A DNA stretch of 64,000 bases, taken from Phycisphaerales bacterium (GTDB lineage Bacteria > Planctomycetota > Phycisphaerae > Phycisphaerales > UBA1924). Made by a program: the position numbers and the translations under genes. This document shows positions 53,302 through 62,127 of the stretch, one piece after another; within the stretch, counting starts at the first letter, position 1, and each line of letters opens with the position of its first letter. The stretch is taken from assembly GCA_029260395.1 (NCBI GenBank), contig JAJDDJ010000013.1, forward strand, positions 248,001-312,000. The letters are read 5' to 3'. The notes below the pieces were generated by a model. It ran no database searches. It saw only the letters and a program-made list of their open reading frames with translations, and had not been told where the DNA came from.

Positions 53302-53304
53302 GGC

Positions 53305-54774
53305 TTAGTCCTCCCCGTCGTGGAAGGTGCCGTCCGTGTGAAAGTGACCACCCTTCTGGATCGATCCGCTGGTCGCGAGCATGAGCTGGAACGCGCCGTC
53401 GAGCACAACCTCATCGCCGTCACGAACCCCGCTCAGCAACGCGACCCACCGGCCGTCGTCTTTGCCAAGGTCAGCTTCCATGCGGATCGCTTCGTTCGGA
53501 TTGGCGGGATCCCGGCGGAAGATCACCGGCAATAGCCCGTCACGTTGAATGGCGGCAAGCGGAATCGCCAGCACGGGCGAAGCGGTCGCGTCCGTCAGGA
53601 TTTCGAGCTGAGCCGACACACCCGGGCGTGCCCATGGCAGGAGGTTATCGGGAGCCACGAACAGTTCCAGCGTGCGGTCGTTCGGATCACCGCCCAGCCC
53701 GAGCGTGAGCGTGCCTCCCATGGTGTGCTGCAAGGGCACCGCCCGGCCAACGGCCGTCGGAGTCGGAGGCACGATCCGCGCCGACAGGCCGTCTCGAAGC
53801 ACCCCGAGATCGCTCTGAAGCCCCGACGCTCGAAAACGCAGTCTGTCAGGTTGCACCACTGTCATAACGGGGGACTTCTCATCCGCCCACGAGCCGTTCG
53901 TCAGGCCCAGAGTCTCCACAACCCCCGCTTCGGTGGCGATCACTTCGATCGAATCGATGGCCGCCCACCCGGGCTGGGTACCTTGAGCGGTTTTGACCGT
54001 GGCGGCGAGCTGTTCCCGACCGATAGACACGATGGCCGACGCGGAGTCGAGCAGGTAGCTCGATTGAGCCCTCGCAGCCCTCAGATCAGCTTCGGTCTGT
54101 TGCCGGTCCGCGTGCAACTCGGCTTTCTTCTCCTGTACACTCGCAAGCTCTGCCCGGTTGCTCGCGACCGCCGCCCTCGCCTGGGCGAATTCGTCGATGC
54201 GACCTCCGCCCGCCTCGCGCACGATTCGGAGCTGCTCGACACGTTCGTTCCACACAGCGACGCTCTCGTGAAGGCTCTGCTCGTGCAGTTCATGGGCTGC
54301 GAACAGCGGATCGAAGGTCGTAAGGCGAGCGTCGAGCCGCTGAATCTGCGACTCAGCATGGGCGAGTTGCTGTTGCATCTCTCGCCACGCTGGCGAGTCG
54401 ATGCGGTAGAGAACATCGCCAGCCTTCACGCGCTGGAACTGCTCTGCAAGCAGCTCAACGCGGCCCGGAACCGCCGTTCGGTACTCGCGCCTCGCGGTCG
54501 GGAGGTACTCGAAGCGACCCGGCACTCGAAGCGTCTGCTCGATCTGCCTCCGTTCTACCTTGATGAAGCTGATGCCGAGGTTCGAGCGAACCGATGCCGG
54601 AATGGCAACGCGGTCGGTTGACGCTGATGCGGGTTGCTCACCATGATCGTGGCCGTCGTCTTGACTGTGATCGGACTGCGTGGCAGGCGATGCGTCGTTG
54701 CCCTTGCAGGCCGCGAGGGAAGCGAGCGCGAACATTGTTGCAGCGATCACTGCAATTCGGTAGATGGCATTCAT
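53305..54774 (-). CDS. RND periplasmic adaptor (CusB/CzcB family) lipoprotein
   Basis: 489 residues. Lipobox LAAC (Cys23) and a short His-rich segment (DHSQDDGHDHGEQ, about 34-46) at the periplasmic N-terminus, then an HlyD-type barrel-sandwich (VPGRFEYLPTARREYRTAVPGRV), a long alpha-hairpin coiled coil (about 130-250) and beta-barrel domains. It bridges pump and outer-membrane channel. ATG 54774 overlaps the TolC-like gene by four bases. Metal-binding His at the N-terminus fits CzcB-type adaptors. Confidence 0.93.
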   Translation of the reverse strand: MNAIYRIAVIAATMFALASLAACKGNDASPATQSDHSQDDGHDHGEQPASASTDRVAIPASVRSNLGISFIKVERRQIEQTLRVPGRFEYLPTARREYRTAVPGRVELLAEQFQRVKAGDVLYRIDSPAWREMQQQLAHAESQIQRLDARLTTFDPLFAAHELHEQSLHESVAVWNERVEQLRIVREAGGGRIDEFAQARAAVASNRAELASVQEKKAELHADRQQTEADLRAARAQSSYLLDSASAIVSIGREQLAATVKTAQGTQPGWAAIDSIEVIATEAGVVETLGLTNGSWADEKSPVMTVVQPDRLRFRASGLQSDLGVLRDGLSARIVPPTPTAVGRAVPLQHTMGGTLTLGLGGDPNDRTLELFVAPDNLLPWARPGVSAQLEILTDATASPVLAIPLAAIQRDGLLPVIFRRDPANPNEAIRMEADLGKDDGRWVALLSGVRDGDEVVLDGAFQLMLATSGSIQKGGHFHTDGTFHDGED

Positions 54775-56237
54775 CGGGAACTCTCCTCGGAGCGTGATGG
54801 GATCGGCCCCACGACAGGTGAAGTGTCGTCTGCGTTCTTTTCAACAGGGGCGGGAAACTTGGGCTGGTCCGGTCCGAGCAGCCGAGCACGCTCGACGACC
54901 GCGTTCAACTCGGCCAATCGAAGATCGAGCAGTTGGCTCTTGGCCTCAAAGCGGCGCGAGACTGTCTCCAACAAGATCAATGCGTCAACCTCGCCGAGCC
55001 CGATGAGCTGTTCCACTTCTCGGGACTGCTCATCGAGCATGGGCACCAGTTGGGTCTGGAACGCTTCGAGCTGGCTCCGTGCGGCCGTGCGTGCTGCGTT
55101 TGTCGTGGCGAGTTCTCGCGTTAGCTGCTCGAAGGTGGTCTCCGCCGCGACGCGAGCGATAGCTCGCCGTGCTCTTGCTTCGGCGATCCCGGCCCGGTTG
55201 GCGTTCACGACCGGGATCGGGATCGAGAGGCCGAGCAGCAGGCGGTCGTCGCTGGCCTCACTCCCGTACCCGCTGCCGATGGTGATGTCCGGGTACTGCT
55301 TGCGAACCTCAAGTCGGAGGGTCTCCTCAGCGGTGTGGTACTCTGCACGGCGCACGGCGATCGACGTGTTGGCTTCGATGAGCCGCTGCACCTCGTCCGC
55401 AAACGACACCGCTTCGCTAGCTGATATCGAGGGGATCAGAGCGACATCGGTGGTCGGCGACAGCCCGAGCAAGCCGAACAGGTGTACACGGGCTTGTGTC
55501 GCGGAGAACTCCGCCTGAGCGAGCCGGCCGCGGCTCTCCACAAGCTCAGCACGGAGCAGGCGGGCCTCGACCCTTGTGAGTTCTCCTGCCGTTTCGAGCC
55601 GATCTGTGATGGAGGCGACCCGCTCGACCTGTCCGATCGCTTCCCTGAGCAGGCCGACCCGGGCGTCTGCAACTGTCCATGCCGCCCATGCCGATCGGAC
55701 ACGGGCTCGTGTGGTCCATTCGGCATCCACAATGCGCCGCAACTCGGTCTCGAATGCCGCGCCCGCACGGTCCTTAGCCACTTCCAAACGCCCAGATACC
55801 GGGATCGTGAAGCTCAGCGTCAGGCCGTACTCGAACGGTCCTTCGGGCGACAGAATCTCCGCACCATCGAAGCCGAACTGTGGGTCTTCCCAGAGTCCCG
55901 CGGTTTCATACTCGGCCAGCGCGAGGCCCGCTGCCAGACGCGCCAACCGCAGATCGGCGTTGTAGAACAAGGCGACGACTTCACCCTCCGCGACGGACAG
56001 CCCGTCGCTGAGATCGAAGCGCTGTGGCGCACCGTCTCCGGTCTTGGCGAGCCGGTCGAGAAATGCGCCGATCGGCTCGGCGGCATCGACCCTGGACTCC
56101 ATCGCCGATCGATGAGAGGGGAGGTCGAGCGGAGCCCTTTCGTAGCTTTGGCAGCCTCCTAGCAGGCCGCACGCTGCCACCGCAGCCAGTCCCGGCCGCG
56201 CACTCCGACGCACCGGCAGGGGTGTTGAGATGTCCAT
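54771..56237 (-). CDS. TolC-family outer-membrane channel lipoprotein (CusC/CzcC-like)
   Basis: 488 residues. Lipobox LGGC (Cys29) and the repeated helical hairpins of TolC: SDGLSVAEGEVVALFYNADLRL, RVEARLLRAELVESRGRL and REVEQLIGLGEVDALILLE, in the two-fold pseudo-repeat typical of outer-membrane factors. Forms the trimeric exit duct for the RND pump. Second gene of the operon, 84 bases after the small Cys/His-rich gene. Confidence 0.91.
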   Translation of the reverse strand: MDISTPLPVRRSARPGLAAVAACGLLGGCQSYERAPLDLPSHRSAMESRVDAAEPIGAFLDRLAKTGDGAPQRFDLSDGLSVAEGEVVALFYNADLRLARLAAGLALAEYETAGLWEDPQFGFDGAEILSPEGPFEYGLTLSFTIPVSGRLEVAKDRAGAAFETELRRIVDAEWTTRARVRSAWAAWTVADARVGLLREAIGQVERVASITDRLETAGELTRVEARLLRAELVESRGRLAQAEFSATQARVHLFGLLGLSPTTDVALIPSISASEAVSFADEVQRLIEANTSIAVRRAEYHTAEETLRLEVRKQYPDITIGSGYGSEASDDRLLLGLSIPIPVVNANRAGIAEARARRAIARVAAETTFEQLTRELATTNAARTAARSQLEAFQTQLVPMLDEQSREVEQLIGLGEVDALILLETVSRRFEAKSQLLDLRLAELNAVVERARLLGPDQPKFPAPVEKNADDTSPVVGPIPSRSEESSR

Positions 56238-56321
56238 GTGACTGTGTTCCTATCTGTGTGAACGACAAACCACCCGAGGCAGCCAAGGCTGCTCGGGACG
56301 CGATTCGCTGTCAGATAAGAT

Positions 56322-56750
56322 TTAGAGAATCAGTCTGGTGGACGAGACAATCGTAAGCCGCTGTGTGCCGCCGGGATCGAACCAAGCCGGGGGAATCGGA
56401 GGGCCGGTCCATGACAAGCCATGACCCAACTCGGTGACCACCCAAGCCGGTGGTGGCTGAACAAAGAGCACTTGCGTCGATTCGGAATCCGATCTCGGCA
56501 AGCTCAGAAGCTCGACCAGATCTATCTCGATATCGACGCAGCCGCAATCGTCGCCGTGATCGTCGCCGGGCACCGGCCCTGGCCAGCTCTCCGCGTGCTC
56601 GCACGCAAGCTCACACCCGCTGGCCGCCTCGGCTAGTTCATGCTCATGCCCGCCGCCGAAGCACATGACCGCCGCGCCGTTCAGACCCCCGAAAAGGGCT
56701 TGAATCCCGACCAGCATGGTCAGCAGAATGGCGAGCAATCGGTGAGGCAC
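56322..56750 (-). CDS. Small exported Cys/His-rich protein heading the RND operon
   Basis: 142 residues from ATG 56750. Signal-like hydrophobic start (LLAILLTMLVGIQALFGGLNGAAVMC), then a metal-ligand-rich segment with GGGHEHELAEAASGCELACEHAES and DDHGDDCGCVD. The C-terminal part is Pro/Trp-rich and without a domain. Similar short proteins with Cys/His clusters precede heavy-metal RND genes in many genomes (some annotated DUF2946-like); homology here is unproven. First gene of the five-gene operon, so it may be a metal sensor, scavenger or chaperone. Confidence 0.72.
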   Translation of the reverse strand: MPHRLLAILLTMLVGIQALFGGLNGAAVMCFGGGHEHELAEAASGCELACEHAESWPGPVPGDDHGDDCGCVDIEIDLVELLSLPRSDSESTQVLFVQPPPAWVVTELGHGLSWTGPPIPPAWFDPGGTQRLTIVSSTRLIL

Positions 56751-56967
56751 GGCATGAGTATACCTCGGCGATGCCTAGGAGGTTGCTTGAGAGGAAGCTG
56801 ACTTCGTATGGCCCTCGACGAGCGTCACGCTAATCGCAGGCAGTGTCGGGGCCGGATCGAGACACGCCCATAGCTCCGCAGTAAGCCCCGCAGTAGAGAG
56901 GCGAAATGGTGTGGAGCAACGCGGCATCGCGCGATGGCAAACCACATTGGATACACTTCCCGCCCAC

Positions 56968-57051
56968 GCCGGAGTGGCGGAATTGGCAGACGCGGTGGAT
57001 TCAAAATCCACTTCTAGAGATAGAGTGGGGGTTCGAGTCCCCCCTCCGGCA
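56968..57051 (+). tRNA. tRNA-Leu (CAA)
   Basis: 84 nt with a long variable arm, as expected for a class II leucine tRNA. Acceptor GCCGGAG pairs with CTCCGGC, the anticodon stem is GTGGA/TCCAC around loop TTCAAAA, anticodon CAA (reads UUG), T-loop TTCGAGT, discriminator A, no encoded CCA. It starts about 220 bases after the divergent RND operon. Confidence 0.96.
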
Positions 57052-57373
57052 TTGTGAGGGATCCTTGGCATATCGCGACTCTCGCGTGCTTGGGCGCTGA
57101 CCGTCGGAGGGAAGGTTGGGGTTCTGGCATTCGGACAGCGCACTGCACTTTGGAAGGCACGTCACCCTCAGCGTCCTCGCATGAATGCCACGCCTCCAGA
57201 TGAGCAGACTGAAGCATCTGTTTTGTTGCCGTCCTTGGCCATGGTTGAATTCGGGGCGTTCCTCATGTCCGAGTCACAGTTGACGTTTCACAGATGAAAC
57301 TCAGGCGGGCCGACAGGGCCGGCAAGGGCTCTTCAATTCTACAGAGGCACCAGGCACGCAGTCATCGCCGTGA
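57052..57373. other. Intergenic region after tRNA-Leu
   Basis: No known RNA or gene. A 38-codon frame (57181-57297, MNATPPDEQTEASV...) has a proper ATG and stop but no ribosome binding site or recognisable content, so I do not call it. The convergent TPR gene ends at 57374; no T-run terminator is visible for it. Confidence 0.45.
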
Positions 57374-59041
57374 CTAGGCCTCGGGCACGCAGAGACAACT
57401 CGTCGTCGGCTTCTCATCGGCCTTGCTGAACGCGGCCTCGTATCGCTTCATCACTTCAGCGGCCTCGCTGTCGAGACCTTGGCCTTCGAGCGACTTCGCC
57501 AAGCCGTAGAGGGACCACCCGTTCTCTCGCCAGTGGCTGAGATCCGCGCGGTAGACCCGCTCGGCGTCGTCGAATTTCTCGGCTTTCAGATAAACCACGC
57601 CCAATGTGTGACGGATCGGCTGAAGCCACTGCGGCGGCTCGCCGTAACCCAGCACGTCCTCGATGGCGGCGCCCGCCTCGAGCAACTTGGCCGCCGTCGC
57701 CCAGTCGCCCTGCTGCAGCGCAATCTCACCTGCGATGAAGTGACGGCTGACGTCGAGAAGTGTGTACGCCGGATCGTCGCCCCAGACCGCATCCTCGGGG
57801 ATGCTCATGCACGCAGCCTCAAACAGCGATTGCTCTGCCTTCGCGTTTGCGATGTCCTTTTTCGCTGCGTACGCGATTGCCCGGTGGGCGTGCCATACTG
57901 CGTTCGTGATCGGCAAGAACTCCGGCGGGGCCGGTTCGGCGAGCAGTGCGTCCCATCGACCGAACCGCTTCTGCACGTCGTAAACTGATGTCATCCATAG
58001 ATCGACGTATGCGCCAATCATCGGGAGCATCTCCTCAGGGATCGTCTCCCACATCGCTCTGGCCGCTTCCATCGCCTCCGCCTCACGGCCGGCCATCATC
58101 GCGCTGAACGCGAGCATGTGCGCATTGTGCACCTGGTACATGTACTGGATGCCCTGCTTTGGCGACCGCTCGATGTACTCGCCGTCAGACTGCATCGCGA
58201 TCATGTTCATCTCGATCGACTTATCCCACATCCCCGTTTGGATGTAGATGTGCGAAGGCATGTGGTTGAGATGGCCCGCCTTAGGAATTTGCATCCCTAG
58301 GCGGTCCGCCGCGGCGATCCCGCGCTCGGGGGTGGTGCTCGGTTCGATCGCGTGGATGTAAAGGTGGTTCGCCCCGGCGTTGCTCGGATCCATCGCCATT
58401 ACCCGCTCAAGCGTCTCCAAAATCTCGGGTGTGTCCTTTTCAGGATGACGTTCCTTGGTGTAGAGCTTCCAAGGCCGCTGCACCATCAGCGCCTCGGCGT
58501 ATAGCGCGCCGACGAGCGAATCGTCCGGATAGCTGTTCCACACCTCGCCCATCGCCTCCGCGAAAGCCTCGTTGAGAGCGCTGCGATCATCGGGCGCGGG
58601 CCAAGCGTACCGAGCGCCCAGAGCCCCGATAAGGGCCGCCTCGTTCGCGTTCTTGTAGTCGAGCCGCTTTTGGGCCTGTCGCAGCGCGGCCCAGGCGGCC
58701 TCGTTGCGCTCGGGGGTCATCATCGGGTCGTTGTAGTTGGGGCCCTCGCAGACCGAGATGCCCCACCATGGCATCGCCGCTTGCGGAGCGAGTTCCGCCG
58801 CCTTGGCGAACGAACGGATTGCCTCGTCATGGTTGAAAGCGTACATCCACGCGACACCTTGGTCGAAGTACTCCTGCGCCTCGGGGGAAGCCGAGGTGAT
58901 CGGGCGGCTGCGTTCGCCCATCCCTTCGAAGAGTTGTGCGCTGGGTGCGTCGGCGGCGAGGTGGTCGCTGTTCGGCGTTGATTGACAACCCGCGATCATC
59001 GCCATGCTGGTCAGAGTTAGCGAGAGTGGGATCTTGTTCAT
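57374..59041 (-). CDS. Tetratricopeptide-repeat lipoprotein
   Basis: 555 residues. Lipobox IAGC (Cys19) anchors it outside the inner membrane. TPR-type helical pairs begin at QEYFDQGVAWMYAFNHDEAIRSF and recur through most of the protein (FDDAERVYRADLSHWRENGWSLYGLAKSLEGQ near the end). The middle contains SNAGANHLYIHAIEPS and AGHLNHMPSHIYIQTG, His-rich blocks found in a family of TPR proteins widespread in environmental bacteria, some noted near metal or redox genes; the His pairs could bind metal (inference). Monocistronic. Ends in a Cys-x-Cys (CLCVPEA). Confidence 0.88.
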   Translation of the reverse strand: MNKIPLSLTLTSMAMIAGCQSTPNSDHLAADAPSAQLFEGMGERSRPITSASPEAQEYFDQGVAWMYAFNHDEAIRSFAKAAELAPQAAMPWWGISVCEGPNYNDPMMTPERNEAAWAALRQAQKRLDYKNANEAALIGALGARYAWPAPDDRSALNEAFAEAMGEVWNSYPDDSLVGALYAEALMVQRPWKLYTKERHPEKDTPEILETLERVMAMDPSNAGANHLYIHAIEPSTTPERGIAAADRLGMQIPKAGHLNHMPSHIYIQTGMWDKSIEMNMIAMQSDGEYIERSPKQGIQYMYQVHNAHMLAFSAMMAGREAEAMEAARAMWETIPEEMLPMIGAYVDLWMTSVYDVQKRFGRWDALLAEPAPPEFLPITNAVWHAHRAIAYAAKKDIANAKAEQSLFEAACMSIPEDAVWGDDPAYTLLDVSRHFIAGEIALQQGDWATAAKLLEAGAAIEDVLGYGEPPQWLQPIRHTLGVVYLKAEKFDDAERVYRADLSHWRENGWSLYGLAKSLEGQGLDSEAAEVMKRYEAAFSKADEKPTTSCLCVPEA

Positions 59042-59527
59042 GTGGCTCCCCGATCATCTATGAAGCAGCCGCCGTAGCGGGCGATCCGGACTGGATCAGC
59101 AATTGCAGCATACCCGACTCTGTGCGCTGATCAGCCCCACCCCTATCACCGAAAAACACCCTCGCACTTGAACTCGATCGCAACAGCCAGCAAACGATCT
59201 CGATCCTGCCTGTCGATTCCGCCGGCAAGGGGCAGCGACAACCGCTCATCTCGTGTTCCGAGTAGCCAGTCGCGATGCCGAACAAACCTCCGATCCCTGA
59301 TGGCCAGTGCCGAGAGCAACTTGGGTAGCCTCGCCCCCACGCAGGCCTCGGTCTTCCACATCCCGGCACCGTCGGGCTTCGAGGCCTTTAGGCCTGCGGG
59401 CTTGGCCGCGGCGCGGCGCCGCCGCTGATCGCGCCGGCTCGACCTGAGCCGCGCGCCCAGCTTGATTCTCTTCGAGAGACTCGCCCACTGGGCGCGTCGG
59501 TCATCTTTTTCTTAATGACGTATCACT
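59042..59527. other. Region between the TPR gene and a small conserved-looking gene
   Basis: About 485 bases. The minus strand carries a strongly GC3-biased frame, entered separately as a possible short gene. No RNA gene, repeat or terminator is evident. The TPR-gene promoter should lie in the first 100 bases after 59042 but I cannot locate it. Confidence 0.4.
59146..59361 (-). CDS. Possible small basic protein, start uncertain
   Basis: 71 residues if begun at ATG 59361. The same frame is open and coding-like (very high GC3) upstream to about 59510, where a TAA stops it, giving up to 119 residues rich in Arg/Lys (SLSKRIKLGARLRS, DRRFVRHRDWLLGTRDERL). No good ATG, GTG or ribosome binding site begins the longer version, so the gene could be frameshifted or a remnant. 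No family recognised. Confidence 0.3.
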   Translation of the reverse strand: MWKTEACVGARLPKLLSALAIRDRRFVRHRDWLLGTRDERLSLPLAGGIDRQDRDRLLAVAIEFKCEGVFR

Positions 59528-59824
59528 TCACAGCCGCTGAGCGATCACCTCGGGAAGGCCCGGGATCCATCTGCGGGCGGTCGAGGCATCGAACCGCTCG
59601 GGCCAGTCGCTCACGCCGGCGTCAAGCAGGGCTTGAAGGACCGCCCGCATGACGCAGCTAGGGGCGCTTGCACCGCCGCTTAGTGCATCGTGGTCCACCC
59701 ATGAGAGCAGCACGGTGTGGGTCGAAACAACCCGATCGTGGGCATCGATCCGGGCAACCCGGTACGACCAGCCGCCCATTTCTTCGGCCTCTTGGCCTAT
59801 TTCGATGCGATCTGCGAGCGACAT
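59528..59824 (-). CDS. Hypothetical protein, small conserved-looking
   Basis: 98 residues. MGGWSYRVARIDAHDRVVSTHTV...WVDHDALSGGASAPSCVMRAV looks like a compact alpha/beta domain; short proteins with this opening and a WVDHxxxSGG block are, as I recall, common in Phycisphaerae, without a function. Divergent from the MacB-like permease; the 39 bases between the two starts must carry the promoters or the permease start lies elsewhere. Confidence 0.62.
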   Translation of the reverse strand: MSLADRIEIGQEAEEMGGWSYRVARIDAHDRVVSTHTVLLSWVDHDALSGGASAPSCVMRAVLQALLDAGVSDWPERFDASTARRWIPGLPEVIAQRL

Positions 59825-59863
59825 GCTGCCTCCGGTGGCTCGTTCATCGGTAGAGTATCGGCC

Positions 59864-61171
59864 TTGCTGTTGCTCGAAACGATCAAACTGGCTCTAAACG
59901 ACCTCCGGCTGCACGCGCTGCGGAGCGTGCTGACCGCGATGGGCATCATTTTCGGTGTCGCAGCGGTCATCACGATGGTCTCGCTGGGCGAGGGCTCGAA
60001 GCGGGAGGTCCTGCTCCAGCTTGAGGTGCTCGGCGCCCGCAACATCATCGTTCGATCAGAACGGCCAGCTGAGGCGGCCAACCAGCAGGGCGGCCAGCAG
60101 ACGAGCTTCATCAACCGCTATGGCATCACCCGCGACGACTTTGACGTGGTGGTCACGAACTTCCCGCATGCCGAAGCCATCGTTCCGCTCAAGGCGGTCG
60201 GCAGCCAGGTTCTGCGAGGCAGCCTCGCCAAGACCAGCCAAGCCTTCGGCACCACGCCCGACCTGCCCCAAGTGGCGGGCATTCGCGTAGCACGGGGCAT
60301 CTATATCAACGATGCACACATAACCGATCAGGCCATGGTCGCTGTGCTCGGTGCCGAGGTGGCGCGGCAGTTTTTCCCGGCCGAGGATCCGATCGGTCAG
60401 ACGATCCGGATCGACGAAAAAGCGCTGACCGTTATCGGCTTGCTGCGGCCCGTTGGGCTGGCCAACGGAGCTGGCGGGGCGTTGATCGGACGGGACCTGA
60501 ACCTCGACATGCACATCCCGATCACCACCGCCAGGGCGGTCTTCGGGGATACCATCGTTCGGCGGGAATCGGGCTCCTTCTCGGGAGCCGAGATCGAGAT
60601 CTCCGAGATCTACCTGTCGAGCCCCAGCCGAGAGACCGTGCTCAGCGATGGCGGCCGGCTCGAACGCATCATGGAACTCCGCCATCCACGGATGACCGAC
60701 CTCACCATGGTCGTTCCCTACGAACTGCTCGAACAGGCCCGGCGGACAGCGACCACCTTCACCCTTGTTTTTGGCACGATCGCTGGAATCGCTCTGCTCG
60801 TGGGCGGCATCGGGATCATGAACATCATGCTCGCGACGGTGCAGGAACGCATCCGCGAGATCGGGATCCGCCGAGCCATGGGCGCAACCCGCCAGCACAT
60901 TCTGATTCAGTTCATCATCGAGACGGGCGTGATCAGCGCCATCGGAGGCCTGCTGGGAATCGGACTTGGCGTCGGGCTCTCGCTCGTGCTTCCCAAGCTC
61001 TCCGAGTGGGGCTTGCTCGGCCGAGGCGACATGTCGTTTGCCACGCAGATCACGCCATGGTCGATCGGGGTCGCCTTCGGAGTCGCAACCATGGTCGGGC
61101 TGATGGCGGGGCTCTACCCCGCGATTCAGGCCGCTAGGCACGACCCGATTGTCGCGCTTCGGCACGACTGA
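59864..61171 (+). CDS. MacB-like ABC transporter permease (FtsX/MacB family)
   Basis: About 435 residues. N-terminal LLETIKLALNDLRLHALRSVL leads into TM1 (AMGIIFGVAAVITMVSLGEG), a periplasmic MacB_PCD domain of some 230 residues follows (EVLLQLEVLGARNIIVRSE, DPIGQTIRIDEKALTVIGLL), and three C-terminal helices with FGTIAGIALLVGGIGIMNIMLATVQERIREIGIRRAMGA, the FtsX-family signature. Such permeases export lipoproteins, peptides or act in mechanotransmission. No ABC ATPase gene is adjacent. I chose TTG 59864 because an upstream start would run through the divergent gene; the ORF remains open to 59717, so the start is uncertain. Confidence 0.86.
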   Translation: MLLLETIKLALNDLRLHALRSVLTAMGIIFGVAAVITMVSLGEGSKREVLLQLEVLGARNIIVRSERPAEAANQQGGQQTSFINRYGITRDDFDVVVTNFPHAEAIVPLKAVGSQVLRGSLAKTSQAFGTTPDLPQVAGIRVARGIYINDAHITDQAMVAVLGAEVARQFFPAEDPIGQTIRIDEKALTVIGLLRPVGLANGAGGALIGRDLNLDMHIPITTARAVFGDTIVRRESGSFSGAEIEISEIYLSSPSRETVLSDGGRLERIMELRHPRMTDLTMVVPYELLEQARRTATTFTLVFGTIAGIALLVGGIGIMNIMLATVQERIREIGIRRAMGATRQHILIQFIIETGVISAIGGLLGIGLGVGLSLVLPKLSEWGLLGRGDMSFATQITPWSIGVAFGVATMVGLMAGLYPAIQAARHDPIVALRHD

Positions 61172-61240
61172 GCCCTGGGCAGACTGTCCCCCAACGCACC
61201 GACCGTCACTTCACGCAGGATGCTGAAGCGCAGCGCAATG

Positions 61241-61266
61241 AAAAGGGCGAACCGTGTGGCTCGCCC
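61241..61266 (-). terminator. Rho-independent terminator after infC
   Basis: On the minus strand GGGCGA, 10-base loop, TCGCCC, followed by TTTT. It lies 30 bases after the infC stop. Confidence 0.8.
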
Positions 61267-61295
61267 TGAAGGTCGCTCAAGTGGTGTGCGCGCGG

Positions 61296-62114
61296 CTATT
61301 CGTCGCCAAGCAGCGAAGCCAGCTCGTCGTCGACCGGGTTGCGTGCCCGGTCGTCCTTGGGACCCTTTTTCTTCTTGCCCTTTGGTTCTTCCTGCTCGGG
61401 CGCCGCGACCGCATCATCGTCATCGTCTTCGGCGGCATCGGCCAGGTTCTGGGCTTCCACGAGCGCTTCGAGTTCCTCGAGGCTCGCGTCGTCGTCAACC
61501 TCCACGTCGTCTCCAAGTTCGGCCCGGGCGGCACGCTCGGCCGCGATCTTTCGCTTAGCGGTGTCGACCTTGTTGCGATCAGGTGCGAGCACAATGCTCG
61601 CCTGCCGGCCCATCCACCGCGGCGCCATCTCGACCTTGCAGATGTCCTCAAGCTGATCGACGATCTCGGCCAAGCGTTCGATGCCGAGCTCTTTGTGCAT
61701 CATCTCGCGGCCCTTGAACCGCTGGGTGATCTGCACCTTGTGCCCGGCCATAAGGAATCGGCGGGCCTGGTCGACGCGGATCTGCACGTCGTGACCGCCG
61801 ATCTTAACCGATCGACCGAGGCGGATTTCCTTGAGTTCAGGCGCGTGGCCACGCGACTTGCCCTCTTTCTTCGAGAGCTCGTAGCGGTACTTGCCATAGT
61901 CCATGATCTTGCAGACCGGCGGGCGGCTGTCGGAGACGATCTCGACGAGATCAAGCCCCCGCTCCTGCGCCATGCGGACCGCTTCGTGCGTGTCGATCAC
62001 GCCGATCTGTTCGTTGTCGGGGCCGACCACACGGATCGGGGAGATGCGGATCATGTGGTTGACGCGGGTTCGGCGGACCGGTCCGGCGTCTCGGAAGAAT
62101 CTTCTGCCTCGAAT
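61296..62114 (-). CDS. infC: Translation initiation factor IF-3 with long acidic C-terminal tail
   Basis: Keeps 30S subunits free and checks the start codon-initiator tRNA pairing. 272 residues against about 180 in E. coli. N-domain: TRVNHMIRISPIRVVGPDNEQIG; linker KKEGKSRG; C-domain: KEIRLGRSVKIGGHDVQIRVDQARRFLMAGHKVQI and MAPRWMGRQASIVLAPD. Beyond residue 180 comes an extra tail, very acidic (VEVDDDASLEELEAL, AAEDDDDDAVAAP), then Lys-rich and Asp-rich, likely disordered. The start is ATT 62114, 7 bases after AAGGAG; an ATG 60 bases later would remove conserved residues. AUU is the autoregulatory start of infC in many bacteria. No rpmI-rplT beside it. Confidence 0.93.
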   Translation of the reverse strand: MRGRRFFRDAGPVRRTRVNHMIRISPIRVVGPDNEQIGVIDTHEAVRMAQERGLDLVEIVSDSRPPVCKIMDYGKYRYELSKKEGKSRGHAPELKEIRLGRSVKIGGHDVQIRVDQARRFLMAGHKVQITQRFKGREMMHKELGIERLAEIVDQLEDICKVEMAPRWMGRQASIVLAPDRNKVDTAKRKIAAERAARAELGDDVEVDDDASLEELEALVEAQNLADAAEDDDDDAVAAPEQEEPKGKKKKGPKDDRARNPVDDELASLLGDE

Positions 62115-62127
62115 ATTCAGGCTCCTT
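62112..62127 (-). promoter_or_regulatory. Shine-Dalgarno AAGGAG and AUU start of infC
   Basis: AAGGAG at 62122-62127 on the minus strand precedes ATT (62112-62114) by 7 bases. The AUU start is discriminated against by IF-3 itself, so translation is expected to fall when IF-3 is plentiful. Confidence 0.85.
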
